NCBI RefSeq assembly: GCF_001653235.2
Contig: NC_035791.1
Location: 4,836,001-4,900,000, forward strand
Source of the DNA: Pochonia chlamydosporia 170
Taxonomy: Eukaryota > Ascomycota > Sordariomycetes > Hypocreales > Clavicipitaceae
Length of the DNA stretch: 64,000 nucleotides
Reading direction: 5' to 3'
Of this stretch, positions 23,610 through 35,466 are shown in pieces. Positions within the stretch are counted from its first letter, which is position 1. Every line of letters begins with the position of its first letter. The notes beneath the pieces are model-generated. The model had not been told where the DNA came from. It searched no databases and saw nothing but the letters and a program-made list of their open reading frames with translations. A program made the position numbers and the translations under genes.

Positions 23610-24639
23610 GGCATATATCTAAGATATGTAACTGAGGCTCCAAAACTATATTTGTGAGGTATTAGGCTCGTGAAGACTGGCATTGATGTGACGGGACAAC
23701 TGACAAAGGCACGGATGGGGTTGGACTTGAGCGTGGTGCTAGAGTGCGGCATCGATAACTTGACATATATTTATCTGGCGTGGTGACCATGTAGTTGGCC
23801 AATGACCACTTAAGCATGCATAAAAACCACTTAGGCTAGCCTTTGAAAACCAAGGGGACGATCATGCATTCAATCTCATCATCAGCAAGGCGGTGGTAAG
23901 ATATTGACCAGTCGCCATGTACAACGCTGCAGATGAGCCCTCCTAAGGGGCAAAAGGAACATTGAATTGATCTGGAATCACACAACATGCCTGACAGGTA
24001 GCTAGTCCCTGTATAGTGTACAATGAAAGCAATGTTCGAGCCTCATCGTTCACTTTGAAGCAAAAATGGAGTACCACAAATCTGGCATACGCGTTACATG
24101 CATTGACCGAGTGTGGTGACTAGGGGATTCAGATGGATGAAGGCCAGACCGACTGCCAATGGGTGTCGCCAACGACCCCCACAGGAAGGCATGACACACG
24201 GCCCGTTTGTAAGAATAGCTCCAGGGATTGGCCAATAATGGCACTGGGTTGAATATGCATGTGGTTACTTCGCACAATAGCATTTGGCCAACGCGCCCAA
24301 GTGGTGCACATGCAACCAGACTTTGATACACAGTGCCATTCTGCCACAAGAGAATTGTCGATCCTAACTTTGAACTCACCTCTTGATACTGTGAGTCTGG
24401 CAGCCCTTCCTGCGACCATCGCCCTTGGACGTGGCGAAATCAAGATAGCTGGGGCTGCCGCCTTCTTTACCCTGACGCGGCCTTCTTTTGATGCATTGCT
24501 GGAACCTACGAGACGCGTTTTGATGAGAAAATAGCACGAGCTTCTCCAGATTGATTGTGCTTCTCTTCAAGTGCAATGCGACCAGACTGCGCTAAAGTAA
24601 CCAGATACCTTACTCAACAACGCACCACCTGTCGCCAGC
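23610..24639. other. Intergenic region CSM1 / MCD4
   Basis: 1.0 kb upstream of MCD4. It contains ACCAGAC copies at 24315-24321 and 24581-24587, the latter about 50 bp before the MCD4 start. No gene is supported. Confidence 0.5.
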
Positions 24640-27600
24640 ATGGGCACGGCCACTCGCTTTGCGTTTCTGGCTACTGCCATGGTCTTCCATCTTATTTATG
24701 TATATTCCATTTTTGACATTTATTTCGTAAGCCCAATCGTGTCTGGCATGCAGCTGTTTGGAATTGAACGCCCACCGTCATCCAAGCCCCCGGCCGACAG
24801 ACTGGTATTGTTCGTTGGTAAGTGCGCCTGCCTGTCCTAAACTAATTTGATGCTTTCAGTGCATTAAGAGACTCCTGCTGTGTAGGTGACGGATTAAGAG
24901 CGGATAAAGCCTTTCAATCTTTCCCCGATCCATATCCACAATGCGACGATGACCTCATCCCCCGACCCCTTGCGCCGTTCTTGAGATCACGCGTTCTGCA
25001 GAAAGGCACTTTCGGTGTTTCGCATACTCGTGTGCCGACAGAATCTCGTCCCGGACACGTTGCTCTGATTGCCGGGCTGTACGAGGACGTCTCAGCTGTC
25101 GCCACCGGCTGGAAACTGAATCCTGTTGATTTCGACAGCGTTTTCAACCGAAGTCGTCATACTTGGAGCTGGGGTAGTCCAGATATATTGCCCATGTTTG
25201 CAAAAGGAGCTGTTCCTGGCCGAGTAGATGCATACATGTACGCTTCCGAGTTAGAGGATTTTAGTCAGGATGCACTTCGTCTGGACTACTGGGTGTTTGA
25301 CCACGTTAAAGAATTCTTTGCAGAGGCCGCAACAAATCAAACGTTAAACAAAGCCATTCGACAGGATAAGGTTGTCTTCTTTCTCCATCTGCTTGGCCTC
25401 GACACCACCGGGCACTCCTACCGACCGTATTCGAAGGAGTACTTGAATAATATCAAAGTAGTGGATCAGGGTGTTAAAGAAATATCAAATCTTATCCAAA
25501 AGTTTTATTCGGATGACAGGACTGCCTTCATATTTACAGCAGATCACGGCATGAGCGATTGGGGGAGTCACGGTGACGGACATCCTGATAACACTCGAAC
25601 ACCTCTCATTACCTGGGGATCTGGAGTGGCAGCTCCCGAGTTGTATCCCGACATGGTTGCGCCAGGGCATGATGCGTATTCATCGGATTGGGGCCTGGAT
25701 CATGTTCGTCGGCATGACATCCATCAGGCGGACATCGCTGCTTTGATGTCCTACTTGATTGGCGTTGAATTTCCTGCGAATTCGGTTGGAGAGCTACCAT
25801 TGTCCTATTTATCCGCGGGTAATAGGGAGAAAGCGCAAGCTTCACTTGTCAATGCCAGAGGCATCCTGGAGATGTACCGTGTCAAGGAAAATAAGAAGAG
25901 AGAAAGCGAATTGCGTTTTAGACCATATCACGCTTTCACCGACGTAAACTCGAACACCGAATTTCGCGTTAAGTCGATCGGTGATCTCATTGCAAGGGGC
26001 GAGTATGAGGAAGCCATTGAAGAGTCAAACGCACTCATCCAAGTAACGCTACAAGGCCTCCGATATCTACAAACATATGACTGGCTGTTTCTCCGTGCTC
26101 TTATAACTCTGGGCTATCTTGGCTGGATGGCGTACGCCATCACCATGGTGGTAGACATGTTCGTTGTTCACGAGGCTGTGCCACCGAAAAGAACGGTTCT
26201 GGGAGTTGCTGCCTTTTCGGCGATTTTGATTGCGCTTTATGCTTCATTCATCCGCTCCAAATCACCACTCACGTACTATCTGTATGCCTTGTTTCCGGTT
26301 GTATTCTGGGAAGAAGTTCATGCACACAAAGCTAGCCTTCAACGTGGAAAGCTGGTGCTCTTCGGCCACATTCAATCTGCTGGTGGTGTGGCAACCGTAC
26401 TGTTGCATACTACTCTTTATGTTGGTGTAATACAGTCTCTGGTGAGTCGATCGGATTCTCCAAACACGTATTTTCCTTGACTCTGTCCCCACATATCTGC
26501 CTTCATGAGCGTTAGTTAACCACATCCAGGCTGTGGGATACATTTATCGAGAAGTTCTGACGGGGGTATTTATTCTGGCGGCAGCCTGGCCGGTGACCTA
26601 TGGTCTGCCGTTCCTACGAAGCCATACCCTGCTGAGCATAGTATGGGCCACCTCATGCCTAATTATGAGCACTTTCACTCTACTCCCAGCTATGAAAGTC
26701 GAAAATGTTAGCCTAATGTAAGCGGCAGATCAGCAATGTTTGTTACAGAAAGAGTTATTGAACTGACAAACTGTCAGTCTTATTGGCGGAGCTATCATGT
26801 TTCTGATAGGTTTACTTTATTTGCTTCTTGAAGATGTCATACTAGCAGATTTTACATGGGATGTTGGCTCAAATGCTTCACGTCGCAGGGGCAGCAACTA
26901 CATTCAACGAACCTTGACTGGCATCCAGGTGCGAACCCGAATCCCCCTCTTCCTTCTCAGCAAACCCCCCTTTTCTGCCTGTCAGTATCTTATGCATGGG
27001 GCATGTATTCCCCAAATGAATAACAGCTGAGGGAATTTTTACAGGTGGGACTTATCCCATTATCCATGTTTGTTACGAGGTCAAGCGCCTTGTCCCTTCA
27101 AGCCAAGCAGGGCCTCCCAGTCGGCAACCAAGTGCTTGGGTGGCTGGTTCTTGGTGAGTTGTCTCGTAATGTCTGACGCAACCAAGTGCCTATGCCGCTA
27201 CTGACTCTACTAGTCATTTCTCTCCTAATGCCGCTATCTTATCGATTGCAACCCAACACACACTACATGCACAGGCTCACGGTCATTTTCTTGACGTGCG
27301 CTCCAACATTTGTCATTCTTACCATATCCTATGAAGGGCTCTTCTACGTCACCTTTTCAGCTACTCTGCTGGTTTGGGTGCGTCTGGAGTACGCAGCCGA
27401 AGTTTTCTCTCGCAAACAGCGGCAAGAAAACGAGGACGTGGCTAAACCATATCAGCCGTCGAGTAAATACAGACCACTGAGGCTCTCGGATGCACGTGTG
27501 GCGCTCTTTTTCATGGTTTTATTGCAATCGGCTTTTTTCAGCACAGGCAACGTTGCTTCAGTCTCCTCATTCAGTCTGGAAAGTGTCTGCCGTCTGATAC

Positions 27601-28028
27601 CGTTATTTGATCCATTTTCCCAAGGATCTTTACTGATTTTGAAGTTGATGATACCCTTTGCTCTTATTTCTGCCAATTTAGGAATCTTGAATAAACGACT
27701 GGGTGTCGCCCCCTCTGCTCTCTTCATGGTGGTTATGGCAATCAGCGATATTCTGACCCTGTATTTCTTCTGGGTGGTCAAAGATGAGGGCTCCTGGTTA
27801 GAAATTGGATCGACCATTACTCATTTTGTGATTGCAAATTTGCTGTGCGTCTTTGTTGCTGGTCTGGAGGGAGCAAGCGCCATATTTATATCCGGCATGG
27901 AGGTGGAGGGTGAGCAGAGAAGGCGGCTTTCTGACATCACTCATCCAGAACCTGTTGAGAATGGGAGAGAAGCTTCAAATGGGCTCGTTCATTCCAGCTT
28001 ACCCCAAAAGTCAAAAGAACGAGAGTAG
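24640..28028 (+). CDS. MCD4: GPI ethanolamine phosphate transferase 1 (MCD4/PIG-N)
   Basis: Six exons: 24640-24817, 24886-26441, 26530-26717, 26778-26928, 27045-27153 and 27214-28028, giving 998 residues. After one N-terminal membrane segment comes the lumenal alkaline-phosphatase-fold domain. Candidate metal and nucleophile residues are D61 in 'FVGDGLRADK', the Thr in 'HTRVPTESRPGHVALIAGLY' and 'TADHGMSDWGSHGDG'. The C-terminal half is a multi-span membrane domain containing 'SAFFSTGNVASVSSFSLESV', which is diagnostic of MCD4 versus GPI7 or GPI13. The enzyme adds ethanolamine phosphate to the first mannose of the GPI precursor in the ER. All five introns are short and were placed where frame and conserved sequence agree. 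Some Mcd4 proteins are also linked to ER export and cell-wall integrity. Confidence 0.95.
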
Positions 28029-29415
28029 CATAGAGCGAATTAGAGAGCATTGCATTGACAATGGAGCGAAGTCACTTGCATTGGAGTAATAGACCGTAAT
28101 ACCAGGCCCAGATGGCAATGAGCGAGGACTGCATCCAACAGCGCACTGTGATGTCCCCCGGCACAAAAACCGAAAGCCAATAAAAAAGAAACAAGGAGGA
28201 TGAGATTGCACGGGATGTAAAATGGGAGGAGTTTGCAGGCCTTCCCTGGAAAACAATCATGCCATCGTCATCCCTGGAAAATCCTGTGTGCAGTGTGCTA
28301 AGCAGATGATCTACTTTCTTATCTAGGTCATATCATGTAATGTCCATTACTTAGGATCTCGTTCTCCCTTTGTATCAGATGGGTTGACGCGTTGGTAGGC
28401 GACGCTGCAACTGTAGGGACATATGAGTTCTACTCTTGAGTTGGTTAAGCCGGCTGGTGAAAAACATGACGAAGCAGTGTGGGTGTGCCTAGCACCAGTG
28501 CTACTGGAGGCAAGCAAGTTCGGGATAATTTAAGGCCGATCACGAAGAGCACATTGACGCATTGATGGAAGCGGAGGCAAGCTTGAGTTTGTGTTCGCAT
28601 CAAATCATGTCTCTTTTTATGCAGGAGGCCACCCCAACCTCGCTCAAGCAGATCGGAACACCTAGGACATGTGAAACTCACCTGTCACCCCCTTTTTCAA
28701 AAACGCCCAGGTGCCGGCTACATGTCCTTCATGTGCCTTCTCCCCTTGGATGACAGGAAGGAAGTTCCGTGCTTGGCTGGACGGCGAGTGCTCTGGCCAG
28801 CTGCTGGAGTGGAATGGTTAGCGAACCCTGTCCTTGAGTTGGCCCCGAATCGTGATGATGCCTTTGGGTTGATCAGCCAGCAGGTCATGAGGATGCCCAG
28901 CGGACCAATTTTTTTCTTTCTTTTTTGGTCTGCATGAACTTACCGAAGTGTCCGGATAAACACCATAAACACCTACCTAGCCAGATAAATCTTTAATAAA
29001 GAAAGAAAAAAGAAAAAGGAGCCCATGAAAAACAAGAGGCGACGGGAACAGCCCCAGGTTCCCCGGACTTTGAGACGGACTAGAGCTCCGATTCGGGCAA
29101 GTACGGGGCTGCAGGCTGCCACCAGAACAGACCATTACCAACCAGACACGCGGCGGAGTCAATTCTGGTCTTGGATGGGCGGAGTCGAAGGAGGGAGAGG
29201 GGCTCTGGGCTGTCGACTAGCCTCCGGACTCTTCCATCAATTCTAAGTTGCCTGGCCAGGCTCTTTTAAGCTCCCATCTTCCAGGAACCAAGGCACATGG
29301 ATGAGACCGAGTGCGCTGGCATTGGCTCGACTTGACTTCTTTATATAGGTAGCAGAGTCGCAGTCGGTCTCCTGGTCTTCACACCGAGAAAGCATTGCCG
29401 GTTTGCTGCACTTCC

Positions 29416-29435
29416 TTTTCTTTTCTTTTCTTTTC
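29416..29435 (+). repeat. TTTTC x4 microsatellite
   Basis: Four perfect tandem TTTTC units in the upstream region of the zinc-cluster regulator. Confidence 0.9.
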
Positions 29436-30646
29436 TATGCAGTCAACCCAGAGGATAAAGTGTATCAAATATTCGATCTATTTGCAACGCTGAGGTGTTT
29501 TGTTCTTCCTCGGCTTGTCTACCTACCTACCTTGGTACCTAAGATATTTGGCCAACAGAAACACGTACTGCGTCTAGGTACTCACCCCACTGACTTAAGT
29601 ACCTTACCTGTCTATTTGCTTACCTACAGTATTGACCCTGCTAGGTTTGGTACCTGGGACGTAGTTCGGTTTACAAATTCAGCCTCCTGTTGGTTATTCC
29701 GACAAATGCAAAAGCAGATTGACTCAGCTTTCAAGCATTAGGTCACATCCTGCAGTTCGCTCTGGTAAGCTGTCAATGCTGCCTTCTGATTTCACTTCAA
29801 TATCAAGCTCTTTCCCCGTTGGAGACTGTCCTGGGCACTGGTTTATTTGCTTGGCACACATTGATCGACCCACTTTCAGGAAGACAGACAATCACCAGTG
29901 CATGTGTGTCTTTGTCACAGATGTTGGCCCAGCCGATTATCCAGGCAGGAATCTCAGATAAGTGTTTGAGGACTGCGCAGAAATATTAGATGCCTATGAT
30001 GCAGACTGGCATATTGATAAAAGCATCTAGGTGTTTATCTCGGTCGCTGACCTCTGAACCAGGCACCAAACCGTACCGTGAGCACCAGTTGACCACATCA
30101 AGCAAGCGCCAGCCCCCCTAATCAAACTCCGGCCAGACAACTTTAGAACCTAACGGTTCCTCCTCGTCTGCTGGCGGAGACTGGATGCTCCCCGTCCTCA
30201 ATGCAACTAATAAACCCAGAGCTGGCACTGGGCTGTATTGCGACTGGGTCAATCTTCAAACGGCGCATCTTCGTCGTTGGACCCATTCTTTTCGTCTTTC
30301 CGTCTTTTCGTTGGTCAGCACAGCCAGCTCAACCACCTGCCCTGGGCGTTGTTGGCCCCTTGCTGTTACTATTGACTCCAACTTGCGGGGAAATCCAACT
30401 AAACATCGATCTCCTTCTATTACATGTACCAAACTGTACGTGGTGGAATCAGACGTGTCAAGTTGGGAAGTTGACAGGACAGTCTCGAACTGAATTGCAT
30501 ACCAGACAGGTATCCGCAACACGCAACCAGGCTTGATCCCGACCATTAATCACCAACACTGGGACCAGATTGCATGTGCTCAGCCAGTTGTCGTCGATTC
30601 GAGACTCTGACTGGCTGGACTCAACCGGACTGAACTGACTGAACTG

Positions 30647-30665
30647 ACTGGCTGGCTGGCTGGCT
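30647..30665 (+). repeat. GGCT/CTGG microsatellite
   Basis: Tandem GGCT units (four and a part), preceded by degenerate GACT/GAACTGACT units, about 350 bp upstream of the regulator's start. Confidence 0.85.
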
Positions 30666-30732
30666 GCACAGTCTGGCGTCAGCGCACACAAATATCCGTA
30701 CTTATTGACCTCTGGCTCCCAGTGCACGCATA

Positions 30733-30777
30733 GTCTGGTCACACCAGACCTACTGACCAGGACACCACGCACCAGAC
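30733..30777. repeat. Inverted and direct cluster of GTCTGGT / ACCAGAC
   Basis: GTCTGGT at 30733-30739 faces ACCAGAC at 30743-30749 with a 3-bp gap, making a 17-bp inverted repeat. A further ACCAGAC lies at 30771-30777. The cluster is about 235-280 bp upstream of the regulator's start. Confidence 0.75.
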
Positions 30778-31009
30778 GTTAATTCTGCTACACCTGCATT
30801 TACGCACCTCCACTTTCCGTCCACGCCGCACTGGTTCTAGTCGCCTCTTCGCCTTCGTCTTCGTGGCCCGCCTCCTCCTCGCCCACCCCCCCTCCTCGAC
30901 GTGTTCCTTCGAGTTGCCACTGTTTGTCAAACTCTCCAAACGCAACACCAAGCAACGAAATCGCTCTTTCATAGCTGTGTTGGCCATCATCAAGTTGACC
31001 AAGACAAGC

Positions 31010-34000
31010 ATGGATGTTGAAATGATTTCAAGCGATGCTGGCCATCAGCACGCACAGACACAACAGACCGAGTCTCCCGCCAGAGCATCTCCTCCTGGTC
31101 CCAATAATGCTGCCTCCAACGCTGCGAACCAAATGAGCTTTAGGCGGTATGTGCACCTCGCGCATCCCACATTTGTGATCGATGCGAACCAGCGCTGACG
31201 GATACTCCTTCCATTATATAGGCAACGAGCGTCACGAGCATGTGAGGTATGTGTCTGTGGTCGGTTGTGTCGCTTTTTGTCTTGTCCTGCGGCCCTGTCG
31301 CAGCTCCATGAGCCGAGGCAAAAAGACGACACACCCCACGCTTCCTGGATTCATAGCTACTTGATTCGATGCTGACCATCCACCACATCTTATCAGACCT
31401 GCCACGCACGAAAGGTGAGGCTTTGTCGACCCTTGGCTTTTCCTTTTGCAAACCAAGTTTCCCGGCATACTAATTCTTCTTCCCTGCATAGGTCCGATGC
31501 GACGCTGCCAGTCTCGGCGTCCCGTGCACGAATTGTGTCGCATTTCAGATTGAATGCCGTATTCCGACTCCTAAACGGAAAAAGGCACAAAATGCCGGCA
31601 ACCAAGCGTCCAAAGACTCAGATAGGTATCTCAAGACGTCATGATTGTAGTTTCCTTCCGGTTGTGCGGTGGCAACGCTAACCTAGCATGCTTCAACACT
31701 TCCAGTGACCGAGAAGGCACAGACGATCGGCCGAATCAGACCACACCAGGGAGCGCCTCTTCCTATCCGCGACCACCTACCGTTTCGCACACATCAGACG
31801 GGACCCCTTCATCGTCCATGACAGAGGCACAAGTCCGACAGGAGGAAGTTGATAGCGGGACGTACCTCAACCTTGTCATGAAGCCAAAGTTCACTCGTGC
31901 TCCAATCACGGAAGCTGGGCGAGTAGCCTTCCTCGGCGAATCCTCAAACTTGACACTATTGGTACATGACCGTCAGGGATCCTCAGATGTTGTGCACTAC
32001 CCGCTGCCAGAAAATGTACGAGGCTCACGAGCCAGGCTTACAGAGCTCGATAATGTTGAGATAGAAATCTTACACCAGAGAGGGGCGTTTCTACTTCCGC
32101 CGCGGTCACTCTGTGACGAACTCATCGAGGCATATTTCAAATGGGTGCACCCAATTGTACCTGTAATCAACCGTTCTCGATTCATGAGGCAATATAGAGA
32201 CCCGAAGAACCCTCCATCTCTCCTGCTCCTCCAAGCTGTTCTGCTTGCTGGCTCTCGCGTTTGCACCAACGCTCAGCTTATGGATGCCAACGGATCCACA
32301 ACGCCTGCGGCATTGACCTTCTACAAGCGCGCAAAGGCGCTTTATGATGCCAATTACGAAGACGATCGTGTCACCATCGTTCAATCACTGTTACTCATGG
32401 GTTGGTACTGGGAGGGTCCTGAGGATGTTACTAAAAATGTTTTTTATTGGAGTCGGGTTGCCACCATCGTTGCTCAAGGTTCTGGGATGCACCGGAGTGT
32501 TGAGCAATCTCAACTGAGCAAGTCTGACAAACGGTTGTGGAAGAGGATCTGGTGGACCTTGTTTACTCGTGACCGATCTGTCGCCGTTGCTCTCGGTCGG
32601 CCTGTCCACATCAACCTCGACGACTCCGACGTGGAAATGCTGACAGAGGATGACTTCATCGAAGATGAAACGGATCGGGCGAGTGAATTTCCCCCAGATC
32701 CTATTCATGTGCAATTCTTTTTACAATATGTTAAGTTGTGCGAGATTATGGGTCTGGTGTTGTCGCAACAATACTCGGTTGCTTCCAAAGGTCGTCAAAG
32801 GAATGCTATTGATTTGACGCATAGCGACATGGCACTGGCCGACTGGCTTCAGAATTGTCCCAAGATTGTGTATTGGGAGATGCCTCGTCACCACTTTTGG
32901 TCTGCTCTGCTTCACTCGAACTACTACACCACCTTGTGTCTCTTGCACCGCGCCCACATGCCTCCGAGTGGCTCAAGAAGCTTTCCAGACGACTCGCCGT
33001 ACCCATCACGAAACATTGCTTTCCAGGCTGCCGCCATGATAACATCAATTGTGGAAAACCTTGCAGCCCATAAAGAACTACGCTATTGCCCCGCGTTTAT
33101 TGTCTATAGCCTGTTTTCAGCCCTCATAATGCATGTGTACCAAATGAGGTCTCCAGTACCATCAATTCAACAAGTCACGCAAGACAGATTGCGAAGTTGT
33201 ATGCAGGCGATGAAAGAAGTATCGCGGGTCTGGCTGGTCGGCAAAATGGTTTATACTCTATTCGAGTCAATAATCGGCAACAAAATGCTGGAAGAACGGC
33301 TCCAAAAGGCAGGCGGGAAGCGCCACAGGAAAATGCAGCAGAGCTTGTCACAACTGGAGCAACAAAGCAAGGCCCAAGATTTGTCAAAGAGAAAATACGA
33401 CGACATGGCAATCGATTTCACTGCAAATGCGCCGACCCCTCAGGAGTCATACGAACGCTCCAGACCCCAAACGCCCAGTGCAGTCAAGGCGGAAAATCCA
33501 TCCACAATGCAACCACCAAATGTAGCCTCTCCCAATAGTCGACCTAACGCAGCGGATACTTTCATGGGCGGGACCAACTCAAGACCTCAAACCAGACCAG
33601 CAACTCCATTTAATCCGTCCTTTTCTGTTCCAACTACTCCCCCCGATCTCTATCTCGTGACCAGGAATTCACCGAATCTGTCGCAATCTCTCTGGGAAAA
33701 TTTCCAGCCTGATCAACTCTTCCCCGAAAGCTCCAGCATGCCTGCCTTTCCTAACTTATCTCCGACACAAACGCATCAAGATCTAAACCACAATCTCATG
33801 GCACAGATGACACCGAACAGTATGTCACAAGGGCCAGCGGGTAACCAGTTCCAGGCAAGGGGTCAGGGGCAAGGAAACGGTGGTCTACCTATGCAAGGCT
33901 TCCATGCACCAGCTGGCATGTGGCAAACGAATTTTGACGCGGGCATACACGATGGGCAGAGCCCAGACAGTTGGAGCACAAGCTCAGCTCAAGGTCAACC

Positions 34001-34210
34001 TGCTCCAACCACCTTGAACGTGGAGGATTGGTAAGTCTCTCCCATTCATCTGTTGAGGCGTCCCAAAGCTCTTTCTGCGTCCTTTCCCACACTCTTCGTC
34101 TCCTATTCTATCCTCTTCGCCCTCTAACCGCGTTGCAAATATTCAGGTTCCAGTTCTTTGGCATCAATGGCGACGCGAGCAATTTGAATCTTGACGTGTC
34201 CCTTAACTGA
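31010..34210 (+). CDS. Zn(II)2Cys6 transcription factor with fungal-specific TF domain (AmdR/CTF1-like)
   Basis: Six exons: 31010-31146, 31222-31246, 31397-31414, 31492-31625, 31706-34030 and 34147-34210, giving 900 residues. The zinc cluster has the exact spacing C-x2-C-x6-C-x8-C-x2-C-x6-C (C53, C56, C63, C72, C75, C82) followed by a basic 'PKRKK' segment. It is assembled from three exons, one only 18 nt. The middle region is a Fungal_trans domain ('YFKWVHPIVPVINRSRFM', 'RIWWTLFTRDRSVAVALGRP'). The C-terminal ~200 residues are Pro/Gln/Asn-rich, and the last exon adds the conserved end 'WFQFFGING'. The 'RDRSVAVALGRPVHINLDDSDV' stretch resembles AmdR/CTF1-type activators of amide, omega-amino-acid or fatty-acid catabolism, but the target is not provable here. 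An in-frame ATG at 30863 could give a 49-residue longer form. Confidence 0.88.
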
Positions 34211-35466
34211 GGGCGGGAATGAAGTATGTACACACAGCACTGCATGGCACACCTTGCTCTTGCCAAGTGATGGCACCCAGGATGGCGTTGGTTGCGTTGC
34301 AGATGCCTTACCAACCCCACGGTTTGGTCAAGACGAATGACTTGGGGAAACTTTTATTTCGACACATGTAAAACAGACACGAGTAGGAATCGAATCATCT
34401 CTCTGCATAGGGATGAAGATTTTGTTTGGAGCAGGAGATGGGAATGGTTGGTACCTAATATTCCTCAAATAGGCTGCCACACATCGGAAACGCTTCTTTA
34501 CATCTCATTGACACGATATGTGACTAAGTGCCTTGATCCGTACATTCTCGGATAGCCGGTCAAGCACGGCTAAGGGTCATTATCAGCAAGTAAGCTCAGC
34601 AGGTAGCTGCTGTTCGATGCGTAAGAAAAGCTAAATCGTGACTTGCGGCGGCACTTCAATCCACGTCGCCATTCACTACACTGTGACCAACAAACGGTCA
34701 GGATGCGCTCGATTCGACACATATGTACACATTACACTTCACATCACAAGCAGGAGGACGGCGCATGGCCTGTCATTCTCCTTTTCCCTGACAAAACCTC
34801 GCCAGTAGTAGTGAATATCGGCCAAGGTTGTTTGGTCTGGTGGGTAAGTGCCACCGAGCCCACATCTAGATCAACAAATGGGCTTTTGTAACGCGGTAAC
34901 GACTCGTTACCAGACTTGATACATTTACATCAATTCCCGCGTTATCATACAAGTGAATGAAAACAATGCCAACCGGAGTAGGTACCAGACGTTGACCAAA
35001 GACGCTGAGCCAATTCCACATCATTGCTCAAAGTGGTGTAGAATGTGGATTTGGCTTTGGGGTGAAGCCAAGCCATGGCACCAAACGCAACAACCAGTGA
35101 CAGGGGGCGGCCCCACCCGGTACTGGACTGGACAACTCTCCACTCCGTCTGGCCCATGTCCCCTTGACTGACCAGCAACATCATCCATTGCCTCTCCGTC
35201 ATTGCGTGTCCTAACTCACTCCACCATCATTCGTTACCAGTGACTGGCTATGAACACTTTCAATACCCAACAAAGCCCTTAAGCCAATCGAACTTCCCTG
35301 ATTCAGACTTGCGATTTAGTCTTGGACCAGTCCGGTCAACGGATGCCCATACTCCCGTTGCGATATTCCCCAATAGCGCCTCTCTTGGCGTTTCTGATAG
35401 CAAAGCACTGATGCGAAGCTGCAACATCGCAACCCGCGAGCTGCAATCGCCGAGTTCGCGGTCACT
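34211..35466. other. Intergenic region upstream of the LysM protein gene
   Basis: 1.26 kb. GTCTGGT lies at 34835-34841 and ACCAGAC at 34909-34915 and 34984-34990. No coding feature is supported. Confidence 0.5.

Larger units (their letters stand above)
28029..31009. other. Long (2.98 kb) upstream region of the Zn2Cys6 regulator
   Basis: The longest gene-free stretch in the window. It contains a TTTTC x4 microsatellite (29416-29435), a GGCT microsatellite (30647-30665), ACCAGAC/GTCTGGT copies at 29141, 30501, 30733, 30743 and 30771, a TGACTCA word at 29720-29726 and several CTAGGTACC-like pieces around 29520-29660. Many short ATG-initiated frames occur but none looks conserved. It probably includes a long promoter and 5' leader. 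Confidence 0.55.

Noticed and set aside
28011..28937. Several 60-90 codon frames downstream of MCD4
   Set aside because: They look like chance frames in the MCD4 3' flank, with no conserved features or plausible splicing.
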